NCBI GenBank assembly: GCA_003563755.1
Contig: PWUB01000328.1
Location: 1 to 5,539 of the forward strand
Length of the DNA stretch: 5,539 bases
Source of the DNA: Clostridia bacterium
GTDB lineage: Bacteria; Bacillota_E; SLMV01; PUMD01
Direction of reading: 5' to 3'
In this document: positions 1 to 5,539 of the stretch, in pieces
How the letters are laid out: each line of letters begins with the position of its first letter
How positions within the stretch are numbered: position 1 is the first letter of the stretch
Program-made: the position numbers and the translations under genes
Notes under the pieces: model-generated
The model's database searches: none
What the model was told of the DNA's origin: nothing
What the model saw: only the letters and a program-made list of their open reading frames with translations

Positions 1-600
1 ATCGTCATGGTCCTGCTCGGGGTAGGCTATTTTGCGATCAGGCGCTGGTTGGCCTGGCGAGCCCGCAATAGGTTGGCTGCAAGTGGCATTGCAGAAGTCG
101 ATAGAATGAGCGGCGCAGAGTTCGAAAGGTTTGTGGGAGCTCATCTTCGCCGTAAGGGCTATCGAGTCAAAGAAACGCCCAGTCATTCAGACTATGGTGG
201 AGACCTGGTCCTTCAGAAGGATGGTCGCTCGGTAGTAGTTCAGGCGAAGAGATGGAATGGCGTGGTGGGTGTCAGGGCTGTGCAGGAAGTGCTGGGTGCC
301 ATCAACTACTACGGTGCGGACAAGGGCCTTGTCGTTACCAACAGCGACTTCACGGAAAACGCCTACGAGCTGGCCAGGAGGAGCCCCGTCGAACTATGGA
401 ACCGACAGAAGGTTACAGAGAGCCTGTTGAGTGTCGGGGAACAGCCAGATGACCCCTCGCCTGAGACCAGCCCATGGGAGAGCAGCGACAGCAGAACCTG
501 CCCCCGTTGTGGCCGGACGCTGGTCGTGCGCAGCGGCCGTAGGGGGAGCTTCTGGGGATGTACTGGCTTCCCCGGGTGCCGCTATACCGCTGACCTGTAA
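1..600 (+). CDS. Membrane-anchored Mrr-type restriction endonuclease with C-terminal zinc ribbon (5' end outside window)
   Basis: The protein is a probable PD-(D/E)XK nuclease of the Mrr family, which cleaves DNA (often modified or foreign DNA). Numbering here is from the ATG at 7. A hydrophobic stretch (about residues 1-17) ending in a basic run (RRWLAWRAR) looks like a membrane anchor. The nuclease fold follows at about residues 33-140. It carries E38 in the first helix, the GGD motif with D66, and QAK (Q79, K81), which match the E / D / QxK catalytic signature. A low-complexity linker (145-162) leads to a CPRC...C...C zinc ribbon (C165, C168, C185, C191) ending [10 protein letters not shown], typical of the topoisomerase I C4 zinc-finger family. 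The frame is still open at base 1 and no ribosome binding site is visible before the ATG at 7, so the true start is probably upstream. Such proteins are often annotated only as 'restriction endonuclease'. No methylase or other restriction partner is visible, so its biological role is inferred. The family call is confident. Confidence 0.88.
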   Translation: MVMVLLGVGYFAIRRWLAWRARNRLAASGIAEVDRMSGAEFERFVGAHLRRKGYRVKETPSHSDYGGDLVLQKDGRSVVVQAKRWNGVVGVRAVQEVLGAINYYGADKGLVVTNSDFTENAYELARRSPVELWNRQKVTESLLSVGEQPDDPSPETSPWESSDSRTCPRCGRTLVVRSGRRGSFWGCTGFPGCRYTADL

Positions 601-742
601 CGACATAGGCTGAGCGGGAGGCGGTCGGACTGCTCCATTGATCCTGAGTTCTGCGGCGCTGACCACGGCGACCCCTGAGCTGTAGTAAGGAGCATTAGCC
701 GATCAGATAGTCGGGGTTAGGATCGGTGCGGTCATGGTGTGA

Positions 743-913
743 ACCTCTCCACCCCCAGAGTTGAGTTCTCTGATCACGGAGGCGGAGACACTAGGCATGA
801 GCATCGCAGACATCGCTCTGAAGCGTGGCTACTCAGATAAGACCATCCACAAGTGGCTCCGAAGCGATGAACCACCACGTTACCGGCGTCCCGAGGCGGT
901 CCAGCAAGGCTGA
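743..913 (+). pseudogene. istA: IS21-family transposase (IstA) N-terminal fragment
   Basis: The frame is open from 743 to the TGA at 911-913. It reads ...ITEAETLGMSIADIALKRGY, followed by SDKTIHKWLRSDEPPRYRRP. This is the helix-turn-helix segment at the N-terminus of IS21-type IstA transposases, where the family pattern is 'G-S-I-x-D-I-A-x-x-x-G-Y-S-x-K-T-V-x-K-W-L-x-S-D-x-P-P-R-Y-x-R'. Only about 45 residues remain of a protein normally around 400-500 residues long. The DDE catalytic core and the istB ATPase gene are absent. The internal ATG at 797-799 is probably not the original start, because recognisable sequence continues upstream of it; a TTG at 761-763 is another possibility. The fragment ends abruptly at the antisense permease fragment. 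I read it as debris of an insertion, not a working gene. Confidence 0.72.
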
Positions 914-1113
914 CTGGCAGCGGTAGCTATCGCGATCGGCGTCATTACCACAGCATTTACAGCACTAGGGATAAACTGGTTGAGTACAAGGCTCAAAGCC
1001 ATGATTCCGGCCAGAATACCGGTGGGTTCAAAGGGTCCCACAGCATAGACCACAGTATCAGCAATTAGCGCTGCCGCGCCTGTATTTTGCATGACCAGCC
1101 CCATTGGCACACT
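914..1113 (-). pseudogene. SLC13/DASS-type permease, internal fragment
   Basis: On the minus strand this piece reads MGLVMQNTGAAALIADTVV, then GPFEPTGILAGIMALSLVLN, then QFIPSAVNAVVMTPIAIATA. This is the pattern of the membrane core of SLC13/DASS and related CitT/ArsB-like anion permeases: 'LG-A-M-x-x-T-G-A-A' followed by the conserved hairpin 'N-x-x-S-x-x-A-x-x-x-M-x-P-I-A'. Intact members have roughly 400-600 residues and about 11 membrane segments, whereas only about 65 residues remain. There is an upstream in-frame stop at 1147-1149, no ribosome binding site, and loss of similarity at both ends (about 1113 and about 914). It abuts the IstA fragment in opposite orientation, which suggests that an insertion or deletion joined the two. 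I consider it a non-functional remnant. Its substrate cannot be inferred. Confidence 0.65.
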
Positions 1114-1200
1114 ATCCCCCGCTGCATGGGGTTTGCGCCTTCCGTGTTACTCGCGACTGGCGAACTCGGGGAATTGCGTGCCGTTGAACCTGGGAGGATA

Positions 1201-2187
1201 CTACTGTCTCGCCAGGATGATGAGATCCCCCTCCCACTCGGGTACATACAGCCGATCATCGTGATAATCGAGGCTGCAGATCAGTGGGAGTCGGAGTCGA
1301 AGGGGATCTGTCACACCGGCGTTATCCGATTCAGGACCAACTTCAGGATCCCCAGCAATGGTCCTGATGGTGTGGCTCTCCACGTCAACATGACGCACAA
1401 CACAGTTCTGCGTGTCCCCGATGAAGATGTCTCCGTCTTCGTCCACGGCAACTGACCACGGACCGTCGAACTTGCTGTGCGGATCACCCCCCAGCGCGGC
1501 CTTCTTGGCATCCCCCCCATCTCCCGAGTAGCCCGGCTCTCCGCATCCGGCAACGAGGGATACGGTCCGCTCCACCGGGTCCAGTTTTCTGACCGCGTAG
1601 TTTCTGCTGTCAAGAACGTACAGAAGCCCGTCTGGTCCCAACCGCAGGTCGTATATCCAGTGAAACAACGCGTCCTCAAAGGGAACCGTGTGGGATTGAA
1701 ATCCCGGTTCGCCCGATCCAACGATCTCAACGAAGTTGCCATCGTAGTCAAAGCGCCATACCGCGCAGCCGGTGACATCGTTGATCCAGATGCTCCCCTC
1801 CGCATCAGCGACGCAGTTTCCCATGGATTGCAGGCCCACCTCCTGACCGTCAATCAGAACATCGGCGGTTCCTGTTGATGAACAGAGATGGTGCACCCTA
1901 TTGTCGCCTCCCGAGGCCACAATCCATGCTCCGTCAGGCAGACGACAACCGTACATCGGGTTGCGCAGCGAAACCCGGAAATGCAGCGATGCAGAGAGGA
2001 ACTCCCCAGATCCCGCTGTCCATATCAGCAGACCCTCGGGGTCTATGAGCGCCGCGCGATGATAGTCATAATCTAAGGCCAGTAGAACCCCGGAGCTATC
2101 GCGGAAGCCCAGGTGGGACAGTCCGTCCTGCAGGAAGACCTCATCATCGAAACAGACGACCCGTTCAACACTCCACGTGATGTCACA
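1201..2187 (-). CDS. NHL-repeat beta-propeller protein, probably N-terminally disrupted
   Basis: NHL repeats fold into beta-propeller blades used for ligand or protein binding, and many bacterial members are secreted or cell-surface proteins. From the first ATG (1954-1956) the protein has 251 residues. It contains the very typical blade sequence GYSGDGGDAKKAALGGD (142-158), then GPWSVAVDEDGDIFIGDTQN (165-184), then VVRHVDVESHTIRTIAG (186-202). Earlier blades are DLRLGPDGLLYVLDSRNYAV (103-122) and CVADAEGSIWINDVTGCAV (48-66). The C-terminus (RLYVPEWEGDLIIL) closes the last blade. The open frame continues upstream of that ATG to 2187 with propeller-like sequence (VVCFDDEVFLQDG, LLALDYDYHRAALIDPEGLL), but this part has no ATG, GTG or TTG, and no ribosome binding site precedes the ATG at 1956. 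In another frame just upstream (about 2180-2235) the segment LIPVSEGRLYWEGDVT appears to continue the protein, which suggests a one-base frameshift near 2180. Nothing convincing is seen at 2236-2310, before the transposase remnant. No signal peptide survives. The family call is firm; whether it is expressed is doubtful. Confidence 0.72.
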   Translation of the reverse strand, partial: CDITWSVERVVCFDDEVFLQDGLSHLGFRDSSGVLLALDYDYHRAALIDPEGLLIWTAGSGEFLSASLHFRVSLRNPMYGCRLPDGAWIVASGGDNRVHHLCSSTGTADVLIDGQEVGLQSMGNCVADAEGSIWINDVTGCAVWRFDYDGNFVEIVGSGEPGFQSHTVPFEDALFHWIYDLRLGPDGLLYVLDSRNYAVRKLDPVERTVSLVAGCGEPGYSGDGGDAKKAALGGDPHSKFDGPWSVAVDEDGDIFIGDTQNCVVRHVDVESHTIRTIAGDPEVGPESDNAGVTDPLRLRLPLICSLDYHDDRLYVPEWEGDLIILARQ

Positions 2188-2310
2188 TCACCCTCCCAGT
2201 ACAGTCTTCCTTCACTCACCGGAATCAGCCGATCCTGCCTTCTGCGAGAGAGATTCCTTTTCGCCACACAACAAGTGGAGCTTTTCAACCGGCGATACAC
2301 GGTGACTTCA

Positions 2311-2462
2311 CACGGCCCTCGAAGAGTTGAGAGCGCCACTTGTAGTACGTTGCATCGCTGACCCCATGTTCAGCAGAAATCCGCCACCGCGAGATGGTCT
2401 CTCCTCAGTGCAGTCAGGATGATCTCCAGCTTCTCTTCCACCGACCACTTCTTCTGAGCCAT
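2311..2462 (-). pseudogene. IS3-type transposase orfA remnant (frameshifted)
   Basis: From an ATG at 2460-2462 the minus strand reads MAQKKWSVEEKLEIILTALR, then RDHLAVAD, and reaches a TGA at 2370-2372. In a neighbouring frame it continues as ISAEHGVSDATYYKW, then RSQLFEGR. Together these match the helix-turn-helix N-terminus of IS3-family OrfA (HTH_Tnp_1 type). The pattern is 'K-x-W-S-x-E-E-K-L-E-I-I' ... 'E-H-G-V-S-x-x-x-Y-Y-K-W-R-x-x-x-x-E-G'. The frame break lies at about 2379-2384 inside the DNA-binding domain. This is not where IS3 elements make their programmed shift, so it indicates decay. A strong ribosome binding site (GGGAGGGAG, 2469-2477) still precedes the ATG. No orfB with a DDE core follows. 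Upstream sequence to about 2538, starting TGTCATCC on the minus strand, could include the element's terminal TG end, but no matching partner end was found. The interval 2463-2578 otherwise holds no gene that I can see. Confidence 0.7.
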
Positions 2463-2578
2463 CCGGATCTCCCTCCCACATCAACTCTGACCCAGGTGAC
2501 CCTGCCCTCTACCCAAAGCTGTCCCACTATGGATGACACCCGCCGGAAGCATAGGGTGCGTAGCGTCGAGCTCCGAAA

Positions 2579-2971
2579 TCACCCTTCTGGGTTCCTAACT
2601 ACACAGCTCTTGCTTTGCCTTACCATCTTAGTTAACAGGAATAGAGACAGGATGATTAGAACGGTAAACATGCCCACAAAACCGGCCTGACCTATGTGCA
2701 GAAAGTAGCCTGGGCTTTGAATCATTGTGTAAAGCAATGCGCCGGTTGCCACCAGGTAAACCTGGTACCCCCACGTTTTGCCGGCTAACAGGCCCGACCC
2801 GGCGATGATTAACGCTGCCGCCGTTACGACCTCGGCAGTGATATGCAATAATATCCTCGCCGGTTCCGTTGTCAGTTCCGGAATTGATCCCGTAACGTAA
2901 AACACGATCCACATTGCAATCAAGGATACTCCTACAATAATCGAATAAACCGCCGCAAGCTTCTTGGTCAT
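2579..2971 (-). CDS. Small four-helix integral membrane protein in a TetR operon
   Basis: This is a 130-residue protein with four predicted membrane segments, at about residues 7-27, 38-63, 66-86 and 94-114. Its N-terminus is short and basic (MTKK) and its C-terminal tail is basic (KMVRQSKSCVVRNPEG), which suggests both ends face the cytoplasm. It has no signal peptide, cysteine motif or catalytic signature that I recognise, so its function is unknown. Charged or polar residues within the membrane region are few (E37, H43, E47), and H43/E47 on helix 2 might line a polar face. The start is well supported: AGGAGG (2978-2983) lies 6 nt before the ATG, and the ATG overlaps the TGA of the upstream repressor gene (2968-2971). 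That overlap implies translational coupling and regulation by the TetR protein. By analogy with similar pairs it could be the repressor's target, such as a transport or stress-related membrane protein, but this is inference. The sequence is visibly more AT-rich than the genes at either end of the window. Confidence 0.85.
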   Translation of the reverse strand: MTKKLAAVYSIIVGVSLIAMWIVFYVTGSIPELTTEPARILLHITAEVVTAAALIIAGSGLLAGKTWGYQVYLVATGALLYTMIQSPGYFLHIGQAGFVGMFTVLIILSLFLLTKMVRQSKSCVVRNPEG

Positions 2972-3564
2972 TCTTCTCCTCCTAGCAGGCCGTATACACA
3001 GACCTTGATGATCCGGTTCAGGTGCTGTTCCAACCCTTCCGCCGTGTCAACAGTACCCAATGCGCCAATCATCCCCATAAACAGGGCACTGTTGAGCACC
3101 TCAATTTTCACCTCCGACATCGACCCGGCGATGACGCCGTAATCAATGGAGTGGGCAAGGATCTCATCATAAATGCGCAGCAAGTCAAATTGACGGTGGT
3201 AATGTGGATCTCCCTGCACTTTGAGAATCTCTTTTAGAAAGCTCTCAAACAACAACTGCTCTTCCCACACGGCTTTTACCAAGAGTCTAGTAAAGGTATA
3301 TAGGTTTTCTTCGGCCGTCCTACTGGGATCGAGGGCCTCACGGTAGTCAAGTGACCGCATCTTTTCTGTCGCCCAGGCAAGCAAGCTCTCACTCTTCGAC
3401 GCAAAAAAATTGTAAAACGTACCTTTGGCGATTCCCACGCGCCTGGTTATCTCGTCAACTGTAGCATTGTCATAACCTCTTTCCCTGAAAACAGCCACAG
3501 ACGTTTCCAGGATTTTTGCTCTTGCCATTTCCCGCTGTTGTTGATACAGGGATATAGTGCTCAC
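2968..3564 (-). CDS. TetR/AcrR-family transcriptional repressor
   Basis: This 198-residue protein has the usual TetR length. The N-terminal helix-turn-helix spans about residues 16-62: ILETSVAVFRERGYDNATV, then DEITRRVGIAKGTFYNFF, then ASKSESLLAW. This matches the family pattern 'I-L-x-x-A-x-x-x-F-x-x-x-G-Y-x-x-x-T-V-x-x-I-x-x-x-x-G-I-x-K-G-T-F-Y-x-F-F-x-x-K'. Residues 70-198 form the all-helical ligand and dimerisation domain, whose inducer cannot be predicted. It should bind DNA as a dimer in the cytoplasm. The GTG at 3562-3564 is the first possible start after an in-frame stop (3601-3603). The internal ATG at 3526-3528 (residue 13, REM-ARAK) is an alternative, and neither has a good ribosome binding site. 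A perfect palindrome ends 3 nt before the GTG, so autoregulation is likely. The stop codon overlaps the start of the membrane-protein gene by four bases (ATGA), forming a two-gene operon. Confidence 0.93.
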   Translation of the reverse strand: MSTISLYQQQREMARAKILETSVAVFRERGYDNATVDEITRRVGIAKGTFYNFFASKSESLLAWATEKMRSLDYREALDPSRTAEENLYTFTRLLVKAVWEEQLLFESFLKEILKVQGDPHYHRQFDLLRIYDEILAHSIDYGVIAGSMSEVKIEVLNSALFMGMIGALGTVDTAEGLEQHLNRIIKVCVYGLLGGEE

Positions 3565-3567
3565 CTC

Positions 3568-3599
3568 ATGACCACGGTCAGTTTGCTGACCGTGGTCAT
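3568..3599. promoter_or_regulatory. Perfect 14-4-14 palindrome, probable TetR operator
   Basis: ATGACCACGGTCAG is followed by TTTG and then by its exact reverse complement, CTGACCGTGGTCAT. Each arm is itself nearly palindromic (TGACC-AC-GGTCA), so the site could hold one or two repressor dimers. It lies 3 nt upstream of the GTG start of the TetR gene and overlaps a possible -10 element, the usual position for an autoregulatory operator. In RNA transcribed leftward it would form a strong hairpin immediately before the start codon. It is not followed by a T-run on either strand, so a terminator is unlikely. Confidence 0.8.
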
Positions 3600-3629
3600 A
3601 TTAGAGCACACTTACCCGTTAGCTGTAAA
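3598..3629 (-). promoter_or_regulatory. Possible promoter of the TetR operon
   Basis: On the minus strand, TTTACA (3624-3629) resembles a -35 box and TAATAT (3598-3603) resembles a -10 box. The spacer is 20 nt, longer than the usual 16-18, so one or both boxes may be wrong. The -10 candidate touches the outer edge of the palindrome, so bound repressor would block RNA polymerase. Position and operator overlap favour a promoter here, but the elements are imperfect. Confidence 0.3.
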
Positions 3630-3695
3630 GGGCTTCCCAACCTGAGCCTTTTCCGCTCTGGCTTCCCTGGACGTATCCACTGGTTTCTGGTGATC

Positions 3696-4042
3696 CGTCT
3701 GACCCTGTCAGCACTGCTTAAAGACCCGGTGTCCAGCACCAATCCGATGGAGTCGGCGTTCTCCATGGTGCGGGAGGCAACCCGGAACGTCAAGTGATGG
3801 AGGAACGGGAAACAGGTGATGCGGTGGTCAGCGGCGGCGTTCTGGACTATGAGCAGAGGTTTAACCGAATCAAGGGATACCGGGACCATCCCATGCTGGC
3901 CATGAGTATCCGACAACACCTGCAGGCTGTGAATCGAGAGGCAGTGCATCGGATGAATCCGGAGCCAGTGGCTGCTATAAGTTCCACAGAACATGGGACA
4001 GCCCACCGTTGTGATCCGAGGGGGTGCTCATCACCTACCTGA
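3696..4042 (+). pseudogene. IS256/mutator-type transposase, decayed C-terminal fragment
   Basis: The plus strand reads RLTLSALLKDPVSSTNPMES, then AFSMVREATRNVK, then an in-frame TGA (3795-3797), then WRNGKQVMRWSAAA. After a frameshift at about 3837-3843 it continues as GVLDYEQRFNRIKGYRDHPM. This is the conserved C-terminal region of mutator (IS256-family) transposases: 'S-T-N-P-I-E-S-x-F-S-x-V-R-x-x-T-x-N-V-K-R-W-R-x-G' ... 'R-F-x-R-I-K-G-Y'. The TGA stands where the family has arginine, consistent with a CGA to TGA change. The glutamate of 'N-P-M-E-S' corresponds to the last residue of the DDE triad. The rest of the roughly 400-residue protein is missing: upstream sequence (about 3604-3695) shows no similarity that I can recognise. 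The tail beyond about 3915 is less certain, and 4043-4095 holds nothing recognisable. It lies just upstream of the TetR operon in divergent orientation and is clearly non-functional. Confidence 0.75.
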
Positions 4043-4095
4043 ATCCAGACAGGCAACACCTGACCTCGAGACAACCGTGATTGAAACCTCATCCA

Positions 4096-5322
4096 CTACT
4101 CCGGATAAGCGTTGAAAACATCGACCAGGTACCATTGCTCACCTGAACGCTGGACCTCTACCGCCAGGTCCATCCCGGCGGTGCAGAGGTCGGTGAAGGC
4201 ACGCGGGGCCTTCACGACGATGGGGTCACCGCCACCGAGGGTATCCTCCAACCACAGTGTACCCGGTTCCACCCGGCTCACGGTGAGATGATCCTCGATG
4301 AGCTCGTCCACCTCGTCGGCTGGAGGGACCTCGAGGGGAGCAAACTCGTACCACCGCACCCGGGCAGCCTCGATTCCCTTCGCCGCATCCCGTGCTATGT
4401 CCCTACGGTACGCCTGCGCGGCATCCGGATCGATGATATCCTCATCCGCCAACCACTCAAAGAACCGCCGCAAGGTCGCGCGGCATCCCTCGATCTCGCT
4501 CACCGTGGCGTACGCCTTCCGCGGCAGGAAGTATCCGAAAAACTCCTTCATGTACCGCAGCAGCGGCGCAAGTTCGGCGACCTGGCAGAAGGTCTTGCCC
4601 TGCTCCTGCACCGAGTCGTAGTCTACGCTTGAGTAGTCATAACCATATGAATTCAGAGCCGTCTGGAGAGTATCCATGCAGCGTTGGTATTTCCGATATG
4701 TCGCTGTTGAGACCCACAGCAGCTGATCATGTAGGAAAGAGGAGATGATAGCCGCGATGGATTCGTCGTCATCATCACTGCTGCCGCGACCGCGCAGCAG
4801 CCAGTTCACCATCTCGGGCTCAAAAGCATCGGGATCGAAGTCATCCCCCACCCAGTCCCTGGCCTCCTCGTGGTCCGGGTGTTCCGGATTATCGAGGGCT
4901 GCGAGAAGGCGCCAGTAACCGAAGGTGCCCCCGCAGTCCTCCGGGGGGCATGCACCTCCACCCGACAGGCACACTGGGAAGGCACTCGCCTGGGGCAGGA
5001 TGCTCCTGACCGTGATCAGGTGTACCCAGTCGTCTCCGAAATCATAGATGTACTTCATCCTGTCGCCTTTACTGCGTAGAACATCCTGAAGCAACACCCG
5101 TCGTGCATCTCTCATCCCGTCAGAGAAGTCGGGGTCCGGATCACCGTAGTCCTCCCCACCGACCTCGAAGGCATACAGATGATACCCCTCCCACCCCATC
5201 ACATCCTGTAAGATCTCATGCAGCTTTGCGAGGTCGGTATCACCCGGCACCCGGAGTCTCCGCCAGATCTGCCCGGACATATCCTGGAGAGACACTCGTA
5301 GTTCGTATGTCTTTGCGGTCAT
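4096..5322 (-). CDS. pRiA4b ORF-3-like protein fused to a SAM-like recombinase core-binding region
   Basis: This is a 408-residue protein. Residues 4-178 form a plasmid pRiA4b ORF-3-like domain. It begins YELRVSLQDMSGQIWRRLRV and LHEILQDVMGWEGYHLYAF, then has the hallmark YIYDFGDDWVH (91-101) and CPPEDCGGTFGY (125-136), ending with DNPEHPDHEEARDWVG and DDFDPDAF. This family was first noted on plasmids and near IS1096-like elements, and its biochemical role is unsettled. An acidic linker (SSDDDDES, 181-188) leads to a helical region (about 190-310: YRKYQRCMDTLQTALNSYGY, LRRFFEWLADEDIID). This resembles the SAM-like N-terminal DNA-binding domain of tyrosine recombinases, but no catalytic R-H-R-Y domain follows. 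Residues 345-405 look like a small beta-barrel. The ATG at 5320-5322 is chosen over one at 5422-5424 because GAGAGGGG (5331-5338) sits 8 nt upstream and domain similarity begins at residue 4. A GTACA/TGTAC inverted repeat (5343-5347, 5361-5365) lies in the leader. The domain call is good; the function is unknown. Confidence 0.88.
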   Translation of the reverse strand: MTAKTYELRVSLQDMSGQIWRRLRVPGDTDLAKLHEILQDVMGWEGYHLYAFEVGGEDYGDPDPDFSDGMRDARRVLLQDVLRSKGDRMKYIYDFGDDWVHLITVRSILPQASAFPVCLSGGGACPPEDCGGTFGYWRLLAALDNPEHPDHEEARDWVGDDFDPDAFEPEMVNWLLRGRGSSDDDDESIAAIISSFLHDQLLWVSTATYRKYQRCMDTLQTALNSYGYDYSSVDYDSVQEQGKTFCQVAELAPLLRYMKEFFGYFLPRKAYATVSEIEGCRATLRRFFEWLADEDIIDPDAAQAYRRDIARDAAKGIEAARVRWYEFAPLEVPPADEVDELIEDHLTVSRVEPGTLWLEDTLGGGDPIVVKAPRAFTDLCTAGMDLAVEVQRSGEQWYLVDVFNAYPE

Positions 5323-5449
5323 CGAGAACACCCCTCTCGAATGTACAGTCACATCTTCAGTGTACCGAATCATGCGAGATGATACAGGTCGCCTGCCACC
5401 CCACACGATCCGGCTTGAGAGCATCCGGACCCCGCAGGGACGGCCCCAT

Positions 5450-5539
5450 CTAGCCCGGATCTATCATGTTACCAGAATCCGTGACGAACTCCTCCTCGCG
5501 CTCGGTCTTGGCCGAGCGCTCCATGAGCTCCGCCAGGGC
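5450..5539 (-). CDS. C-terminal end of an unidentified gene
   Basis: The minus strand is open from the window edge to a TAG at 5450-5452. It encodes ALAELMERSAKTEREEEFVT and then DSGNMIDPG. This is a charged, helix-prone tail of 29 residues. It lies in the same orientation as the pRiA4b-type gene, with about 127 nt between its stop and that gene's ATG, so the two could be co-transcribed or separate. The segment is too short to identify. The opposite strand is also open here from an ATG at 5466, but it has no ribosome binding site and a serine-rich, shadow-like composition. Confidence 0.4.
   Translation of the reverse strand, partial: ALAELMERSAKTEREEEFVTDSGNMIDPG

Noticed and set aside
699..726. 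CCGATC...GATCGG inverted repeat in the gap after the nuclease gene
   Set aside because: Six-base arms with a 16-nt spacer and no T-run are too weak to call a terminator or operator.
703..735. Ten-codon minus-strand frame (MTAPILTPTI) after a GAGAGG sequence
   Set aside because: It is too short, with no similarity or context to support a peptide gene.
2370..2384. Frame change in the IS3-type orfA as programmed frameshifting
   Set aside because: IS3 programmed shifts occur at an A-rich slippery site near the orfA/orfB junction. This break is inside the helix-turn-helix, lacks such a site, and no orfB follows.
3568..3599. Palindrome as a rho-independent terminator
   Set aside because: No T-run follows on either strand, and it sits directly before a TetR start codon where an operator is expected.
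3795..3797. In-frame TGA inside the IS256-type fragment as possible stop-codon recoding
   Set aside because: The family has arginine at this position and a frameshift follows about 45 nt later. The TetR gene and other frames here use TGA as an ordinary stop, so decay explains it better than recoding.
4390..4760. Active tyrosine recombinase
   Set aside because: Only the helical core-binding-like region is present. There is no R...HxxR...Y catalytic domain anywhere in the protein.
5323..5424. 34-residue N-terminal extension of the pRiA4b-type protein from an ATG at 5424
   Set aside because: Domain similarity begins just after the ATG at 5322, which has its own ribosome binding site. The extension would translate the likely promoter and leader region.
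4288..5453. Open frames on the plus strand opposite the pRiA4b-type gene
   Set aside because: They are antisense shadows of a gene with clear domain similarity. They have no family signature or ribosome binding sites.
1..5539. CRISPR array, tRNA or rRNA genes
   Set aside because: No regularly spaced direct repeats and no cloverleaf or ribosomal RNA signature were seen on either strand.

Overview
The window looks like an accessory, rearranged stretch of a moderately GC-rich bacterial chromosome. Three intact chromosomal-type units are separated by debris from at least three transposase families and two decayed genes. Strong AGGAGG-type ribosome binding sites, a GTG start, standard stop codons and a Firmicutes-flavoured TetR/membrane-protein pair point to a bacterium. 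I cannot assign a phylum with confidence.

Layout. Positions 1-600 (+) hold most of a membrane-anchored Mrr-type nuclease with a C-terminal topoisomerase-like zinc ribbon. Positions 743-1113 hold two gene fragments facing each other: the DNA-binding N-terminus of an IS21-type transposase (+) and an internal piece of an SLC13/DASS-type permease (-). Positions 1201-2187 (-) encode an NHL-repeat beta-propeller whose open frame runs well upstream of its first ATG but lacks a start, so its N-terminus is probably damaged. Positions 2311-2462 (-) hold a frameshifted IS3-type orfA.

Positions 2579-3600 (-) hold the cleanest unit: a TetR-family repressor translationally coupled (ATGA overlap) to a small four-helix membrane protein. 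A perfect 14+4+14 nt palindrome lies directly in front of the repressor start, as expected for an autoregulated operon. This cassette looks more AT-rich than its surroundings and is bracketed by insertion-sequence remnants. Positions 3696-4042 (+) are the decayed C-terminus of an IS256/mutator-type transposase, with one in-frame TGA and a frameshift.

Positions 4096-5322 (-) encode a 408-residue protein that joins a pRiA4b ORF-3-like domain to a region resembling the SAM-like N-terminal domain of tyrosine recombinases, plus a small beta-rich tail, with no catalytic recombinase domain. Positions 5450-5539 (-) are the C-terminal end of an unidentified gene.

The intact genes do not form one obvious pathway. 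The best-supported functional unit is the TetR/membrane-protein operon. I see no convincing new defence or mobile system. The most unusual items are the operator-start arrangement of the TetR operon and the domain architecture of the pRiA4b-type protein.
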